The notes under the pieces are model-generated. The model saw only the letters and a program-made list of their open reading frames with translations, was not told the origin of the DNA and did no database searches. Both the position numbers and the translations under genes were made by a program. This document shows positions 25,414-33,354 of a DNA stretch of 33,744 bases, piece after piece (positions within the stretch are counted from its first letter, which is position 1; each line of letters begins with the position of its first letter). The stretch is from Christensenella sp. UBA3792 (GTDB lineage Bacteria; Bacillota; Clostridia; Christensenellales; CAG-138). The stretch spans positions 1-33,744 of the forward strand of contig DFEW01000034.1 in the NCBI GenBank assembly GCA_002369195.1, read 5' to 3'.

Positions 25414-27030
25414 ATGTTTCGTTCCCGCGCAAAATCGTTTCTTCTCATCGCATCGCTGACGGTCGCCGCGATCGCGGGGATCGCCGCCCTGCTCGGCTCC
25501 TCCTGCAGCGACGCGCTGGACGGTCTGCAGTCGCTGATCGAGCATTCGTTCTTCGCGCCGGACGCGACGGTCGAGCCGATGCTCGACGGTCCCGGTTCGA
25601 TCCAAACGACGCCGCATCCCGCGACGCCCGCGCCGGACGTCGACCTTGTTGTGCCGAACGGCACGCCCGTTTCGCTCGATACGCAGCAGGACGCCGTGCT
25701 TCCGCTCGTGCGCGAGCCGCACGTACAGCTTCGCGGCGACGGCACGGACACCGCAACGGTGCTCGTGCTGATGAACGGCTCCGATCTCGAAACCGAATAT
25801 CAGGAGGCGTCGTGGGACATCGCCGAAATGGTGCGCGCCGAACAGAGCGACCGCGTCAACATCCTGATCGAAACCGTCGGCACCAAGAAATGGGCGCCGA
25901 CCTTCGGCATCTCCTCGCGCAGGTCGCAGCGCTGGCGCGTGCAGTCCGGTTCGCTCGCGCTCGTCGACGACTCGCTCGGTCAGCTCGATACGACTGTGCC
26001 GTCCACGCTGTCCGACTTCATCCGCTGGGGCGCCGAGAACTATCCCGCCGACCGCTACATTCTGATCCTGTGGGATCACGGCGGCGGTCCGGTGTACGGG
26101 TTCGGCTACGACGAATTCCAGCCCTATGAATCGTCGCTGACGATCGACGAGATGCAGATCGCCCTGCGCGACGGCGGCGTCTACTTCGATCTCATCGGCA
26201 TGGACAGCTGCCTGATGTCGTCGCTCGAGGTCTGCTGCGCCCTGTACGAATACTGCGACTACACGCTTCTGAGCGAGGACTTCGAGCCCGGCTGCGGCTG
26301 GTCGTACACCGGCTGGATCGGCGCGCTCAACCGGAACCCGGCGATCTCCACGCCCGACCTTTGCAAGATCGCAATCGACGACACCGTGCGCTACTGCGAA
26401 CAGCACCTCGACGAGACGGACGGCGTCACGCTCGCCCTGCTCGACGAGGCATACATGAAGCTGCTGTACACCGCATGGGTCGAGTTTGCCTATGCAAACG
26501 AGGACGCGCTTCTGAACGCGAATTACAGCCAGCTTCGCCAGTCCACCGGCCGCACGCACCCGCTGCTGCGCAGCATCGGCGACTGGTTCGTCGATGACGA
26601 CGCCACGCTCGACGACTACTGCGTCACCGACATCCTTTCCGTCGCGCAGAACATCGATTCGGGCGAATCCGCCGCGCTGGTCGCGGCGCTCGAACGCGCG
26701 ATGGTGCATTTCGGCGCAACCTCGAACGAAACGACGCTGACCGGCATTTCGGTCACCCTGCCCTACGGCGACGCTTCGTTTTACAGCGATCTGAAGCGCG
26801 TGTTCCGCAACGCGGGCTTCGATATGGATTACGTGAACTGGCTCGAAAAGTTCGTCGCCGTCGAGAACGCGTCCAACAGCCATTACGACTTCGGCAACTG
26901 GTCCGACCTTTGGGACGGCTGGGGCAATTCGGACAGCGGGTTCGACTGGAGCGACTGGTTCTACGACGACGAAACGGACGACGATCCGTGGGCGAACGAC
27001 GATTGGTTCTCATGGCTGTTCGGAGGATGA
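25414..27030 (+). CDS. Clostripain-family (C11) cysteine peptidase, exported
   Basis: The product is 538 aa. Residues about 8-28 are hydrophobic and act as a signal or anchor; GSSC31 is a poor lipobox. A Pro/Thr-rich linker follows. The peptidase domain has the C11 dyad: His222 in ILWDHGGGP and Cys266 in IGMDSCLMSS. C11 peptidases (clostripain, PmC11) cleave after Arg or Lys and are often self-activating. The last 45 residues are an unusual acidic tail rich in Trp, Asp and Ser (WSDLWDGWGN, FDWSDWFYDD, DDWFSWLFGG). The ATG follows GGAAAGGAGGTCCGT. A small membrane protein gene starts 5 bases after the stop. Confidence 0.92.
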   Translation: MFRSRAKSFLLIASLTVAAIAGIAALLGSSCSDALDGLQSLIEHSFFAPDATVEPMLDGPGSIQTTPHPATPAPDVDLVVPNGTPVSLDTQQDAVLPLVREPHVQLRGDGTDTATVLVLMNGSDLETEYQEASWDIAEMVRAEQSDRVNILIETVGTKKWAPTFGISSRRSQRWRVQSGSLALVDDSLGQLDTTVPSTLSDFIRWGAENYPADRYILILWDHGGGPVYGFGYDEFQPYESSLTIDEMQIALRDGGVYFDLIGMDSCLMSSLEVCCALYEYCDYTLLSEDFEPGCGWSYTGWIGALNRNPAISTPDLCKIAIDDTVRYCEQHLDETDGVTLALLDEAYMKLLYTAWVEFAYANEDALLNANYSQLRQSTGRTHPLLRSIGDWFVDDDATLDDYCVTDILSVAQNIDSGESAALVAALERAMVHFGATSNETTLTGISVTLPYGDASFYSDLKRVFRNAGFDMDYVNWLEKFVAVENASNSHYDFGNWSDLWDGWGNSDSGFDWSDWFYDDETDDDPWANDDWFSWLFGG

Positions 27031-27035
27031 TGCCG

Positions 27036-27206
27036 ATGAAAAAACTGCTGTTTCTGCTGCCGCTTTCCCTTTCGTTCGCCTGCAGCGCGAACGAGGACGG
27101 AACCGTCCTTCGCACCGTTTTGCTGATCGCGGCGGGCGTGCTGTCCGTCGTGCTTCTGATCCTGTTCGGCAGGCCGAACGCGAAGCGCAAGAATAAGAAT
27201 GATTAA
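27036..27206 (+). CDS. Small membrane protein, 56 aa
   Basis: The 56-residue product starts MKKLLFLLPLSLSFACSANE, a short signal-like segment; SFAC is not a canonical lipobox. A second hydrophobic segment (about residues 27-44, VLLIAAGVLSVVLLILFG) is followed by a basic tail, NAKRKNKND. The predicted layout is a single-pass protein with a cytoplasmic basic end. CGGAGG at 27021-27026 overlaps the end of the clostripain gene and is correctly spaced for the ATG at 27036; an alternative ATG at 27030 is less well spaced. The function is unknown; adjacency suggests a partner of the peptidase. Confidence 0.65.
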   Translation: MKKLLFLLPLSLSFACSANEDGTVLRTVLLIAAGVLSVVLLILFGRPNAKRKNKND

Positions 27207-27226
27207 AATCCGAAAGGAGTAAAACC

Positions 27227-28717
27227 ATGATCCAGGAAACCGTTGAACGCTATTTGAAGTATCTTGAAAAGCGCCGCGCGTACCACCACGCGATCGGGCT
27301 GATGTCGTACGACATGAACACGATCATGCCCAAAGGCGCGGGTCCGCTCGTCGGAGACACCTTCGGCGTGCTCAGCGAAGTGCTGTACGACATGGAAACC
27401 TCTCCCGAGACCGAGGCGATGCAGCGTGAGATTCTCGCGCATCGCGACGAGGTCGATGCAAACCTCGTTCGCACCGCCGAACTTGCGATGGAGGAGCGCG
27501 AGCGCATCGCCTGCATCCCGAAGGAGGAGTATGTGCAGTACTCGATCGACCGGACGACCGCCGAGCAGGTCTGGCACGAAGCGAAGATCAAGAGCGACTT
27601 CCCGATGTTCCTGCCGTACCTTGAAAAGCTCATCGCGGCAAAGAAGCGCTTTGCACGCTACTACAAGCCCGACGCGCCGGTTTATGACACCATGCTCGAC
27701 GAGTACGAAAAGGGTCTGTGCACCGCGACGCTCGACCGGTTCTTTGCGACCGTGCGCGAACGCCTCGTTCCGGTGATCGCGCAGATCAAGGAGCAGCCGG
27801 ACGTCTCGTTCCTGCACCGGCACTATCCGATCGCGGATCAGCGCATCTTTTCGGACTATCTGATGGACGTTCTGGGACTTGACCGGAACCATTGCATCAT
27901 CGGCGAAACCGAGCATCCGTTCACCACGGAGTTCACCAAGTACGACGTGCGCATCACGACGCATTACCACGAGGACGCGGTCGAAGCGTCGATGTACAGC
28001 GTCATCCATGAGGGCGGTCACGCAACGTATGAGCGCGGCGTCGCCGACGAGATCGCGCGCCTGCCGATCGGACAGGGCGTTTCGATGAGCGTGCACGAGG
28101 GTCAGTCGCGCTTCTTCGAGAACATCATCGGCAGAAGCGAGCCGTTCTGCGAGGCGATTTTCCCGCGGATGCAGGAAATCTTCCCCGAGCAGCTCAGGGA
28201 CGTCACCGCGCATCAGTTCTACGTCGCGGTCAACAAGGCGGAGCCGTCGCTGATCCGCACCGAAGCGGACGAGCTGACCTACGCGCTGCACGTCATGATC
28301 CGCTACGAGCTCGAAAAGCGCCTGTTCGACGGCGATCTCGACGCGAAGGATCTGCCCGCGGAATGGAACCGCATGTACAAGGAATACCTCGGCGTCGACG
28401 TGCCGGACGATCGCCGCGGCGTGCTGCAGGATTCGCACTGGTCCAGCGGTCTGTTCGGCTACTTCCCGTCCTACGCGGTGGGTTCCGCGTACGGCGCGCA
28501 GCTCATCAAGCGCATGGAGCGCGAGATCGACGTGTGGAACAACGTCCGCGCCGGCAATCTCAAGCCGATCGTCGCATGGCTGACCGAGCACATCTACCGC
28601 TTCGGCAGCTTCAAGGAGCCGACCGCGCTGATGGAGGAAGCGTTCGGCGCGCCGTTCGATCCGACCTATTACACCGACTACCTGACGAAGAAGTATTCCG
28701 AGCTGTATCATCTGTAA
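27227..28717 (+). CDS. M32 family metallo-carboxypeptidase (Taq type)
   Basis: The product is 496 aa, the M32 norm. M32 enzymes remove C-terminal amino acids from peptides in the cytoplasm using one metal ion. The zinc motif is His261-Glu262-Gly-Gly-His265 (VIHEGGHATYERG), and the third ligand lies in MSVHEGQSRFFEN, the M32 version of HESQS. DVRITTHYHEDAVEASMYSV and SSGLFGYFPSYAVGSAYGAQ are typical family blocks. The ATG at 27227 has GAAAGGAGTAAAACC. It is the last plus-strand gene before the phage region and is followed by a terminator. Confidence 0.95.
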   Translation: MIQETVERYLKYLEKRRAYHHAIGLMSYDMNTIMPKGAGPLVGDTFGVLSEVLYDMETSPETEAMQREILAHRDEVDANLVRTAELAMEERERIACIPKEEYVQYSIDRTTAEQVWHEAKIKSDFPMFLPYLEKLIAAKKRFARYYKPDAPVYDTMLDEYEKGLCTATLDRFFATVRERLVPVIAQIKEQPDVSFLHRHYPIADQRIFSDYLMDVLGLDRNHCIIGETEHPFTTEFTKYDVRITTHYHEDAVEASMYSVIHEGGHATYERGVADEIARLPIGQGVSMSVHEGQSRFFENIIGRSEPFCEAIFPRMQEIFPEQLRDVTAHQFYVAVNKAEPSLIRTEADELTYALHVMIRYELEKRLFDGDLDAKDLPAEWNRMYKEYLGVDVPDDRRGVLQDSHWSSGLFGYFPSYAVGSAYGAQLIKRMEREIDVWNNVRAGNLKPIVAWLTEHIYRFGSFKEPTALMEEAFGAPFDPTYYTDYLTKKYSELYHL

Positions 28718-28723
28718 GCAAGC

Positions 28724-28780
28724 AAAAAAGGGCTGTCAAAAGCTGCGCCGTCAAGGCGTGACTTTTGAACAGCCCTTTCT
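28724..28780. terminator. Bidirectional terminator at the host-phage boundary
   Basis: AAAAAAGGGCTGT-CAAAAG (from 28724) pairs with CTTTTGAACAGCCCTTTCT (to 28780) with a one-base bulge, around an inner CGCC/GGCG stem. T-runs occur on both strands, so it serves both the M32 gene and the convergent phage genes. Confidence 0.85.
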
Positions 28781-28785
28781 TTAAT

Positions 28786-29622
28786 TTATGCCGCGGGGAA
28801 CTGCGCCTTCAGCCGCTCGTACTCGGCGCGTCCGAGCCCGTTCAGGATCGCCGCGTTCTGCGACGCGTACGCGCCTTCGCCCGCATAGAACTGCTTTCGC
28901 TGCTCAGGCGTGAGCCGCGAGAGCAGGTTCGCCGCCGTCCGGTAGTCGAGCGATGCGCCGCCGTCGCCGGTATCCGGACGCACGCCGGAAAGCATGGCGT
29001 CGATCAGCGGCGACCCGCTGCCCTGCGAACCGCCGTTCGCGCCCGCATGGGAGCCGCCTCCGTGTCCGGACGCGCCGTACAGCGCCTGCGCCGCTGCCGC
29101 CGCCTTTTCGCGGGCGCGGTTGATCTGCTCGGCATTGAACATGTCGACCTCGATCTTCGTCTCCTGCTGCGCGCGCATTGCGTCATATAGCTGTCCCGCG
29201 AGCGTCGAAGCGTAATCGCCCTCCAGCGCGCCGACGTCCTGCGCTTCGCTGCGAAACGCGCGGTCCTTCACGTCGGTCACATAGGTGCTCGTGCCCATGC
29301 CGCGCGCCAGCGCGTCGGCATCGAGCTCCGCATTCTGCCGCTGCGTGCGCTCCTGCCGCGAGCGGATCGCCTGATCGTACGCGGGCCGCAGCCAGTTCGA
29401 GATCGTCTCCCTGAGAACGTCCTCGTCGAGCGGCTCGAACGTGACGGTTTCGGGCAGATAGCGCTTGAGCATCTCCGAAAAGATCGCTTCAAACGACGGC
29501 GCATTCGTGCCGCCGCCTCCGCCGCCCGATCCGCTCGCCTGCGAGCCGTCGGACGCGGCCGGTCGCGTAAACAGATTCTTGATCGGCGGGGTCAAAAGTC
29601 TGATGGGTGGTTTCTTTACCAT
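28786..29622 (-). CDS. Phage-cluster protein with Gly-rich linkers, 278 aa
   Basis: The function is not recognised. The 278-aa product has a basic Pro-rich start (VKKPPIRLLTPPIKNLF), a Gly-rich linker (about residues 29-40), a predominantly helical middle with many Gln, Glu and Arg, including SRQERTQRQNAELDADALAR and FNAEQINRAREKAAAAAQAL, a second Gly/Ser/His linker and a short helical C-terminus. This layout fits an internal virion or tail-assembly protein, but that is inference. Two ATGs are possible, 29628 (overlapping the upstream stop) and 29622; the second has better spacing from GGAAGGAG. It is the last gene of the cluster and ends 6 bases from the terminator stem. Confidence 0.75.
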   Translation of the reverse strand: MVKKPPIRLLTPPIKNLFTRPAASDGSQASGSGGGGGGTNAPSFEAIFSEMLKRYLPETVTFEPLDEDVLRETISNWLRPAYDQAIRSRQERTQRQNAELDADALARGMGTSTYVTDVKDRAFRSEAQDVGALEGDYASTLAGQLYDAMRAQQETKIEVDMFNAEQINRAREKAAAAAQALYGASGHGGGSHAGANGGSQGSGSPLIDAMLSGVRPDTGDGGASLDYRTAANLLSRLTPEQRKQFYAGEGAYASQNAAILNGLGRAEYERLKAQFPAA

Positions 29623-29624
29623 TC

Positions 29625-29822
29625 TCATTCTCCTTCCGTGTATTCGGCAAGTGCCGATTCGAGTTCCAGAAGCTTGCCGTAAAGCAGCTCCAGATTCTGA
29701 TTCAGATTGTTTTCGTTCTGCGCGACGCCGCTGTCGTACGTATCCCGGTCCTCGCCGCTTTGCGGCATCCTGCCGAGATAGATCGGAAACAGCGCCTGCA
29801 TGCCGGTCGGGGTATATGCCAT
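29625..29822 (-). CDS. Small phage-cluster protein, 65 aa
   Basis: The 65-aa product starts MAYTPTGMQALFPIYLGRMP and ends in a helical segment (NLNQNLELLYGKLLELESAL) that could form a coiled coil. The ATG at 29822 has ATAAGGAGGCGCGT, placed in the 10-base gap after the upstream gene. The first four residues and twelve bases match the start of the propeller-like gene upstream. The length and coiled-coil end suit a small virion or chaperone protein, but the function is unknown. Confidence 0.72.
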   Translation of the reverse strand: MAYTPTGMQALFPIYLGRMPQSGEDRDTYDSGVAQNENNLNQNLELLYGKLLELESALAEYTEGE

Positions 29823-29832
29823 ACGCGCCTCC

Positions 29833-31263
29833 TTATATGGGCCGCCGCTGCACGTCGTACAGCAGCGCCGCTTTCGCATCGAGCCGCATCGGCGCGCCCT
29901 GCACGTTCGAGAACGACAGCCGGAATTCGCGTCCGACGCCGCGCAGCGGGATCTCCGTCACCGCGTACGCCGTATCGTTGAAGTGCGCATGCGCAAGGTA
30001 CGACCCGCCGTTTGCCAGCACGCGCACGTCGATGTCGCCCTTGCCGCTCGCCGTCAGCATCAGCAGCGTCTTGTCCGCTTCCTTATGCCCGAAGTCCTGC
30101 ACCGGCATGGACCACCACGCCTCGATCGGCGCGCCGTCGTAGTCGGGGCTGTCGTCGAACTTCACCAGCGTGCCTTCGCGCGTGAGCGCATACAGCTCGC
30201 CGCGCAGCGCCTGCACGTCCGCGAGCAGAAATCCCGCCCGCACCATGTACGTGCCGCGAAGCAGATCATACTCAATCATCGTGTCCGCGTACGAAAACGC
30301 TTCGTTCGAGCGGAACGCGAAGTACAGCGTATCGCCGCATGCGGCGGACACCGTGCTGTCCGCTATCGCTTCTCTGAGCAGCGGCGCAAGCGCCGCGCCG
30401 TGTACCGGACGGCGCACCGTCTGCCCGTCGTAGCAGCAAAGCCCGCCGTCGCAGAGAAAGTACACCCGATCCGCATAGCGCACACAGCCGGTGTGCGCCG
30501 GCATTTGATACGCCGCGTCGACCGCTGTGACGCGGTAGTTGCCGGGACGGTCGCCGAGCAGGCGGAACAGATTGTTCTGCGTGAAGATCAGCAGCTGATT
30601 GGACAGCGCGATCAGCCCCGTAATCGGGTCGTCGCTTACGCCGATGTCCACGAACCCGCCGGAGACGTTCTCGCTCGCAGGGTCCGCGCGCCAGTCGTCG
30701 ATGCCGCGATCCGCGCCCGGCGCCTTGCTCCAGTAGAGGCGCGACGGCGCGAGCGGATTTCCCGCCGCGAACAGCCGCCCGAAGTACAGCTCGACGGACG
30801 AAACCGGCACGTCGGACAGCCGTTCGGACGATCCGAACGCCGTTACCGCGTTCGTCACAGGATCGTAGAGCAGCGCCTGTCCGCTGCCGTGCGCGATCAG
30901 CAGCCGGTCCGCGCTCTGCATGCGAACCGGAAGAAAATCGATCCGGTTTGCCTGCAGCGCGGTTTCGAACGTGTGGATCTGCCGCCACTCGCGCTGCGCC
31001 GAATGATAATAATAGAGCGCGTTCTCGGTCACGGCAAGATAGCGCACGCCGTGCTCGGTCGGATACAGAAACATCCGCAAAAAGCGGGTCGCGCTTTGGA
31101 TCGCGCCGGACGCCGCGCGCGAGAATCCGCCCGCCGTGCGCAGATCGCCGTACCGCGTATCCATGTTGCACGCGTCTGGGCTCTGTCCGGCGTCGAGCAG
31201 CGTTTCCGACAGGTCCATGCGCACGCCCGTAAATGCGGGCAGCACGCCGTAGGTATATGCCAT
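29833..31263 (-). CDS. Phage beta-propeller-like virion protein, 476 aa
   Basis: The 476-aa product has a series of related strand patterns that suggest blades of a beta-propeller: NALYYYHSAQREW, ALLYDPVTNAVTAF, NQLLIFTQNNLFRLLGD, VYFLCDGGLCCYDGQTV, MIEYDLLRGTYMVRAG and LYALTREGTLVKFDD. The start MAYTYGVLPAFTGVRMDLSE with a Gly/Asp-rich N-terminus resembles phage head-tail or tail-hub proteins encoded after adaptor genes. No catalytic motif is visible. The ATG at 31263 has GTAAGGAGGGGATCGC. A role in the tail or head-tail connector is likely from position, but no family name can be given with confidence. Confidence 0.78.
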   Translation of the reverse strand: MAYTYGVLPAFTGVRMDLSETLLDAGQSPDACNMDTRYGDLRTAGGFSRAASGAIQSATRFLRMFLYPTEHGVRYLAVTENALYYYHSAQREWRQIHTFETALQANRIDFLPVRMQSADRLLIAHGSGQALLYDPVTNAVTAFGSSERLSDVPVSSVELYFGRLFAAGNPLAPSRLYWSKAPGADRGIDDWRADPASENVSGGFVDIGVSDDPITGLIALSNQLLIFTQNNLFRLLGDRPGNYRVTAVDAAYQMPAHTGCVRYADRVYFLCDGGLCCYDGQTVRRPVHGAALAPLLREAIADSTVSAACGDTLYFAFRSNEAFSYADTMIEYDLLRGTYMVRAGFLLADVQALRGELYALTREGTLVKFDDSPDYDGAPIEAWWSMPVQDFGHKEADKTLLMLTASGKGDIDVRVLANGGSYLAHAHFNDTAYAVTEIPLRGVGREFRLSFSNVQGAPMRLDAKAALLYDVQRRPI

Positions 31264-31275
31264 GCGATCCCCTCC

Positions 31276-31821
31276 TTACCAGCGATTTTGAATCGAATAC
31301 CCCTCGGGCTCATCGAGGTTCATCCGAAGCCGTCTCTTGCGCTGTTCATAGAGCGACAGCATCATGTTCGCGTGGCTCTGTCCCTGCGCGTCGTTGTGCA
31401 TCGTAAAGCGCGCGACCATGTACTGCACGATCAGCGCATGGCATGCGGGCGGCAGCTGCGGCACGTCGTTCGGGGCGTGCAGCGGTTCGGGCAGGTAGCG
31501 GTACACCACGTCGACCGGACCGTCCTTCACGCCCTTGGTGCGCAGCGTCTCAGTGCTCGCGCCGTAATAGAACGGGATGCGCCGCCCGTCGCGCTCGACG
31601 CCGAGCACCTTCGAAACGGTGTACGGCAGCGTCGAAAGGTCGATCGTGCCGTCGCGCAGCACCGCCGGATCGCGCCGCCACGGGCGCAGGGTGCGCGTCA
31701 GATCGTCGATCGCGTCGTTCGCAAAGCCGGTCAGCTTGTCACGCCACAGCGGCAGCCCCGCGGAATCGGCGGGATGTTCGAGCTCCGCAAGCGCATGGTT
31801 GATCAGTTCCGAAAGCGTCAT
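31276..31821 (-). CDS. Putative phage head-tail adaptor, 181 aa
   Basis: The product is 181 aa. It starts MTLSELINHALAELEHPADS and contains GFANDAIDDLTRTLRPWRRD and LPPACHALIVQYMVARFTMH, a pattern seen in phage adaptor or connector proteins that bind below the portal. The position after the capsid gene and before a long virion protein supports that role. The ATG at 31821 lies 5 bases after the upstream stop, with only a weak GGGTGA site. The assignment is by position and general pattern, so it is tentative. Confidence 0.65.
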   Translation of the reverse strand: MTLSELINHALAELEHPADSAGLPLWRDKLTGFANDAIDDLTRTLRPWRRDPAVLRDGTIDLSTLPYTVSKVLGVERDGRRIPFYYGASTETLRTKGVKDGPVDVVYRYLPEPLHAPNDVPQLPPACHALIVQYMVARFTMHNDAQGQSHANMMLSLYEQRKRRLRMNLDEPEGYSIQNRW

Positions 31822-31826
31822 GGCGC

Positions 31827-32081
31827 TCACCCGATCTTTCTGCCGCCGATGTCGCGGTACGCCGAGACCATCCGCGCGCCCTGCTGCAGCGCGGCGCGGC
31901 TTTCGCGGATCACCGCCGCGATCCTCTTGGGCACCTCCACGACCCGGTCGGTCGGGATGCGGAAGGCGACGCCGTTGACGGCTCCTTCCAGAAACGGTCC
32001 GATGGATTCGCCCGGCAGATAGATCGAAACGGTCGGCTCCTTCGGCTCGCACGTCTTTGCTTGTTTGCTTTCCTGATTCAT
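31827..32081 (-). CDS. Small protein downstream of the capsid gene, 84 aa
   Basis: The 84-aa product has a disordered N-terminus, then VSIYLPGESIGPFLEGAVNG and FRIPTDRVVEVPKRIAAVIR. Short proteins with a V/I-N-G...R-VEVP pattern often follow capsid genes in phages, and some are capsid decoration or completion proteins, but the role here is not known. The ATG at 32081 has GGAAAGGAGAAGCC. A strong hairpin separates it from the capsid gene. Confidence 0.68.
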   Translation of the reverse strand: MNQESKQAKTCEPKEPTVSIYLPGESIGPFLEGAVNGVAFRIPTDRVVEVPKRIAAVIRESRAALQQGARMVSAYRDIGGRKIG

Positions 32082-32100
32082 TGGCTTCTCCTTTCCGCTG

Positions 32101-32129
32101 TCCCGCTCCCCTTTTTTCGGGGAGCGGGA
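32101..32129 (-). terminator. Strong hairpin without T-tract after the capsid gene
   Basis: An 11-bp perfect stem (TCCCGCTCCCC with GGGGAGCGGGA) encloses a 7-base loop just downstream of the capsid stop. On the minus strand no T-run follows, so it is more likely an mRNA-stabilising or partial termination element that sets high capsid expression. Confidence 0.6.
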
Positions 32130-32139
32130 TCCTTTGCCG

Positions 32140-33336
32140 TTATGCGCTCACGCCGTGCTCGATGCGCACGATCCAGAGCGGGTTCAGCACCTTCGCCGCG
32201 TATGCAGCGACCTTTGCGCCGACCGTCGAACGCTGATTGAGCGGGTCTGCGCTGCCTTCGGAACCGCAGGGCTTGATGATCGTCTCGATCGCGCCGGAGC
32301 CGTCGATGTCGATCACGCCGTACGCGTCCGCGCCGAACACGAGCGTCGCGTGCACGTCCGCCTGCTTGTGGTTGCCGAGCTCCTCGCCGCCGTCGGTCGT
32401 GTAGATCGCGTCGTTGATGTGGTACGTGATCGCCGTGTCGAGCGACAGCACGTTCGTGTCGGCGTTATAGCCGGTGATCGTGTAGTCCGAGCCGTTGACC
32501 GTGATCGGATTGCCCGCGACGAGGTACGCTTTTTCGCGATCGCTCGGCACGGTCTTGAGTTCGATGTCCGTCGTGTTCGTGCCGGCGGACTTTGCGCGGT
32601 TGTAGAAGGACTGGCGATAGACCTTCGCCTCGGTCGCTTCGACGAACACGACGCCGAACAGACGGCCGATCTCGCCGGAGTAGATCTGCTCCGCGTTGCT
32701 GTACTTGGAAACGTCCTGCCAGAGCGGGTCGTTCTGCAGATCGTAGGTCGCGTCGGGCGAGCAGATGCAGATGAAGTGCGGACGGCGCATGCTGCCGTCG
32801 ATCGCGCTCGTAAACATGCGCGCCTTGTTCTTCTTGAGCGTGCGGACCGCCTTGCGGATCTCGGTCACGGTCAGCACGTCCTCGTTGCCAATCTCGCCGC
32901 GCTCCTCCTTGCCGTTGGCGAACTGCACGTTGGTCGTCGCGCACATCGCGTCGCGCGTGACCCACTCGATCACGGTGCCGAGCTGCTCGCCGAGCAGTTC
33001 TGCGGAATCCGCGATGACCTCGTCGTAGGCGGTCATGTCGAGCAGGTCGGAAATCTCCACGTACGCGCCGTACTGCGCAACCTCCGCCTCCACCTTGGAC
33101 TGCGAAAGCACCTGCCCTGCGGGCGTGATGCCCTCCTCGAGCGTCAGTCTGCCGACGTCCGGCGTGAACAGATCGTACTTGCGGAACTCCACGCGCTTGC
33201 CGCCGTGCCGCGGAATGCTGCGCTTCTGTCCGAATTCGGCATGCACGAGACGCGTCTTGGCGGTCTCGAGCAGCTTCTTGTCATAGAATTGCTTGTTGAA
33301 ATATGCGGTGTTCTGGGTGCTGATGGTCGTATTCAT
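32140..33336 (-). CDS. N4-gp56-family major capsid protein
   Basis: The product is 398 aa. The N-terminus (NTAYFNKQFYDKKLLETAKT, then PRHGGKRVEFRKYD and LEEGITPAGQ) and the core blocks VEAEVAQYGAYVEISDLLDM, RRPHFICICSPDATYDLQND, GRLFGVVFVEATEAKVY and the C-terminal NQRSTVGAKVAAYAAKVLNP match the N4-gp56 type of major capsid protein, an HK97-fold shell protein. About residues 275-325 form a small extra domain. The ATG at 33336 has AAAGGAGAACCGAACGA. It lies 18 bases after the scaffold-like gene. Recognition is by family pattern; no search was possible. Confidence 0.92.
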   Translation of the reverse strand: MNTTISTQNTAYFNKQFYDKKLLETAKTRLVHAEFGQKRSIPRHGGKRVEFRKYDLFTPDVGRLTLEEGITPAGQVLSQSKVEAEVAQYGAYVEISDLLDMTAYDEVIADSAELLGEQLGTVIEWVTRDAMCATTNVQFANGKEERGEIGNEDVLTVTEIRKAVRTLKKNKARMFTSAIDGSMRRPHFICICSPDATYDLQNDPLWQDVSKYSNAEQIYSGEIGRLFGVVFVEATEAKVYRQSFYNRAKSAGTNTTDIELKTVPSDREKAYLVAGNPITVNGSDYTITGYNADTNVLSLDTAITYHINDAIYTTDGGEELGNHKQADVHATLVFGADAYGVIDIDGSGAIETIIKPCGSEGSADPLNQRSTVGAKVAAYAAKVLNPLWIVRIEHGVSA

Positions 33337-33354
33337 TCGTTCGGTTCTCCTTTC

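Noticed and set aside
24820..26883. Minus-strand frame of 687 codons
   Set aside because: It spans the complement of three plus-strand genes, including clostripain with an intact catalytic dyad; long antisense frames are expected at this G+C content.
29800..32022. Plus-strand frame of 740 codons
   Set aside because: It crosses the complement of four phage genes, each with its own ribosome binding site on the other strand, and shows no protein family features.
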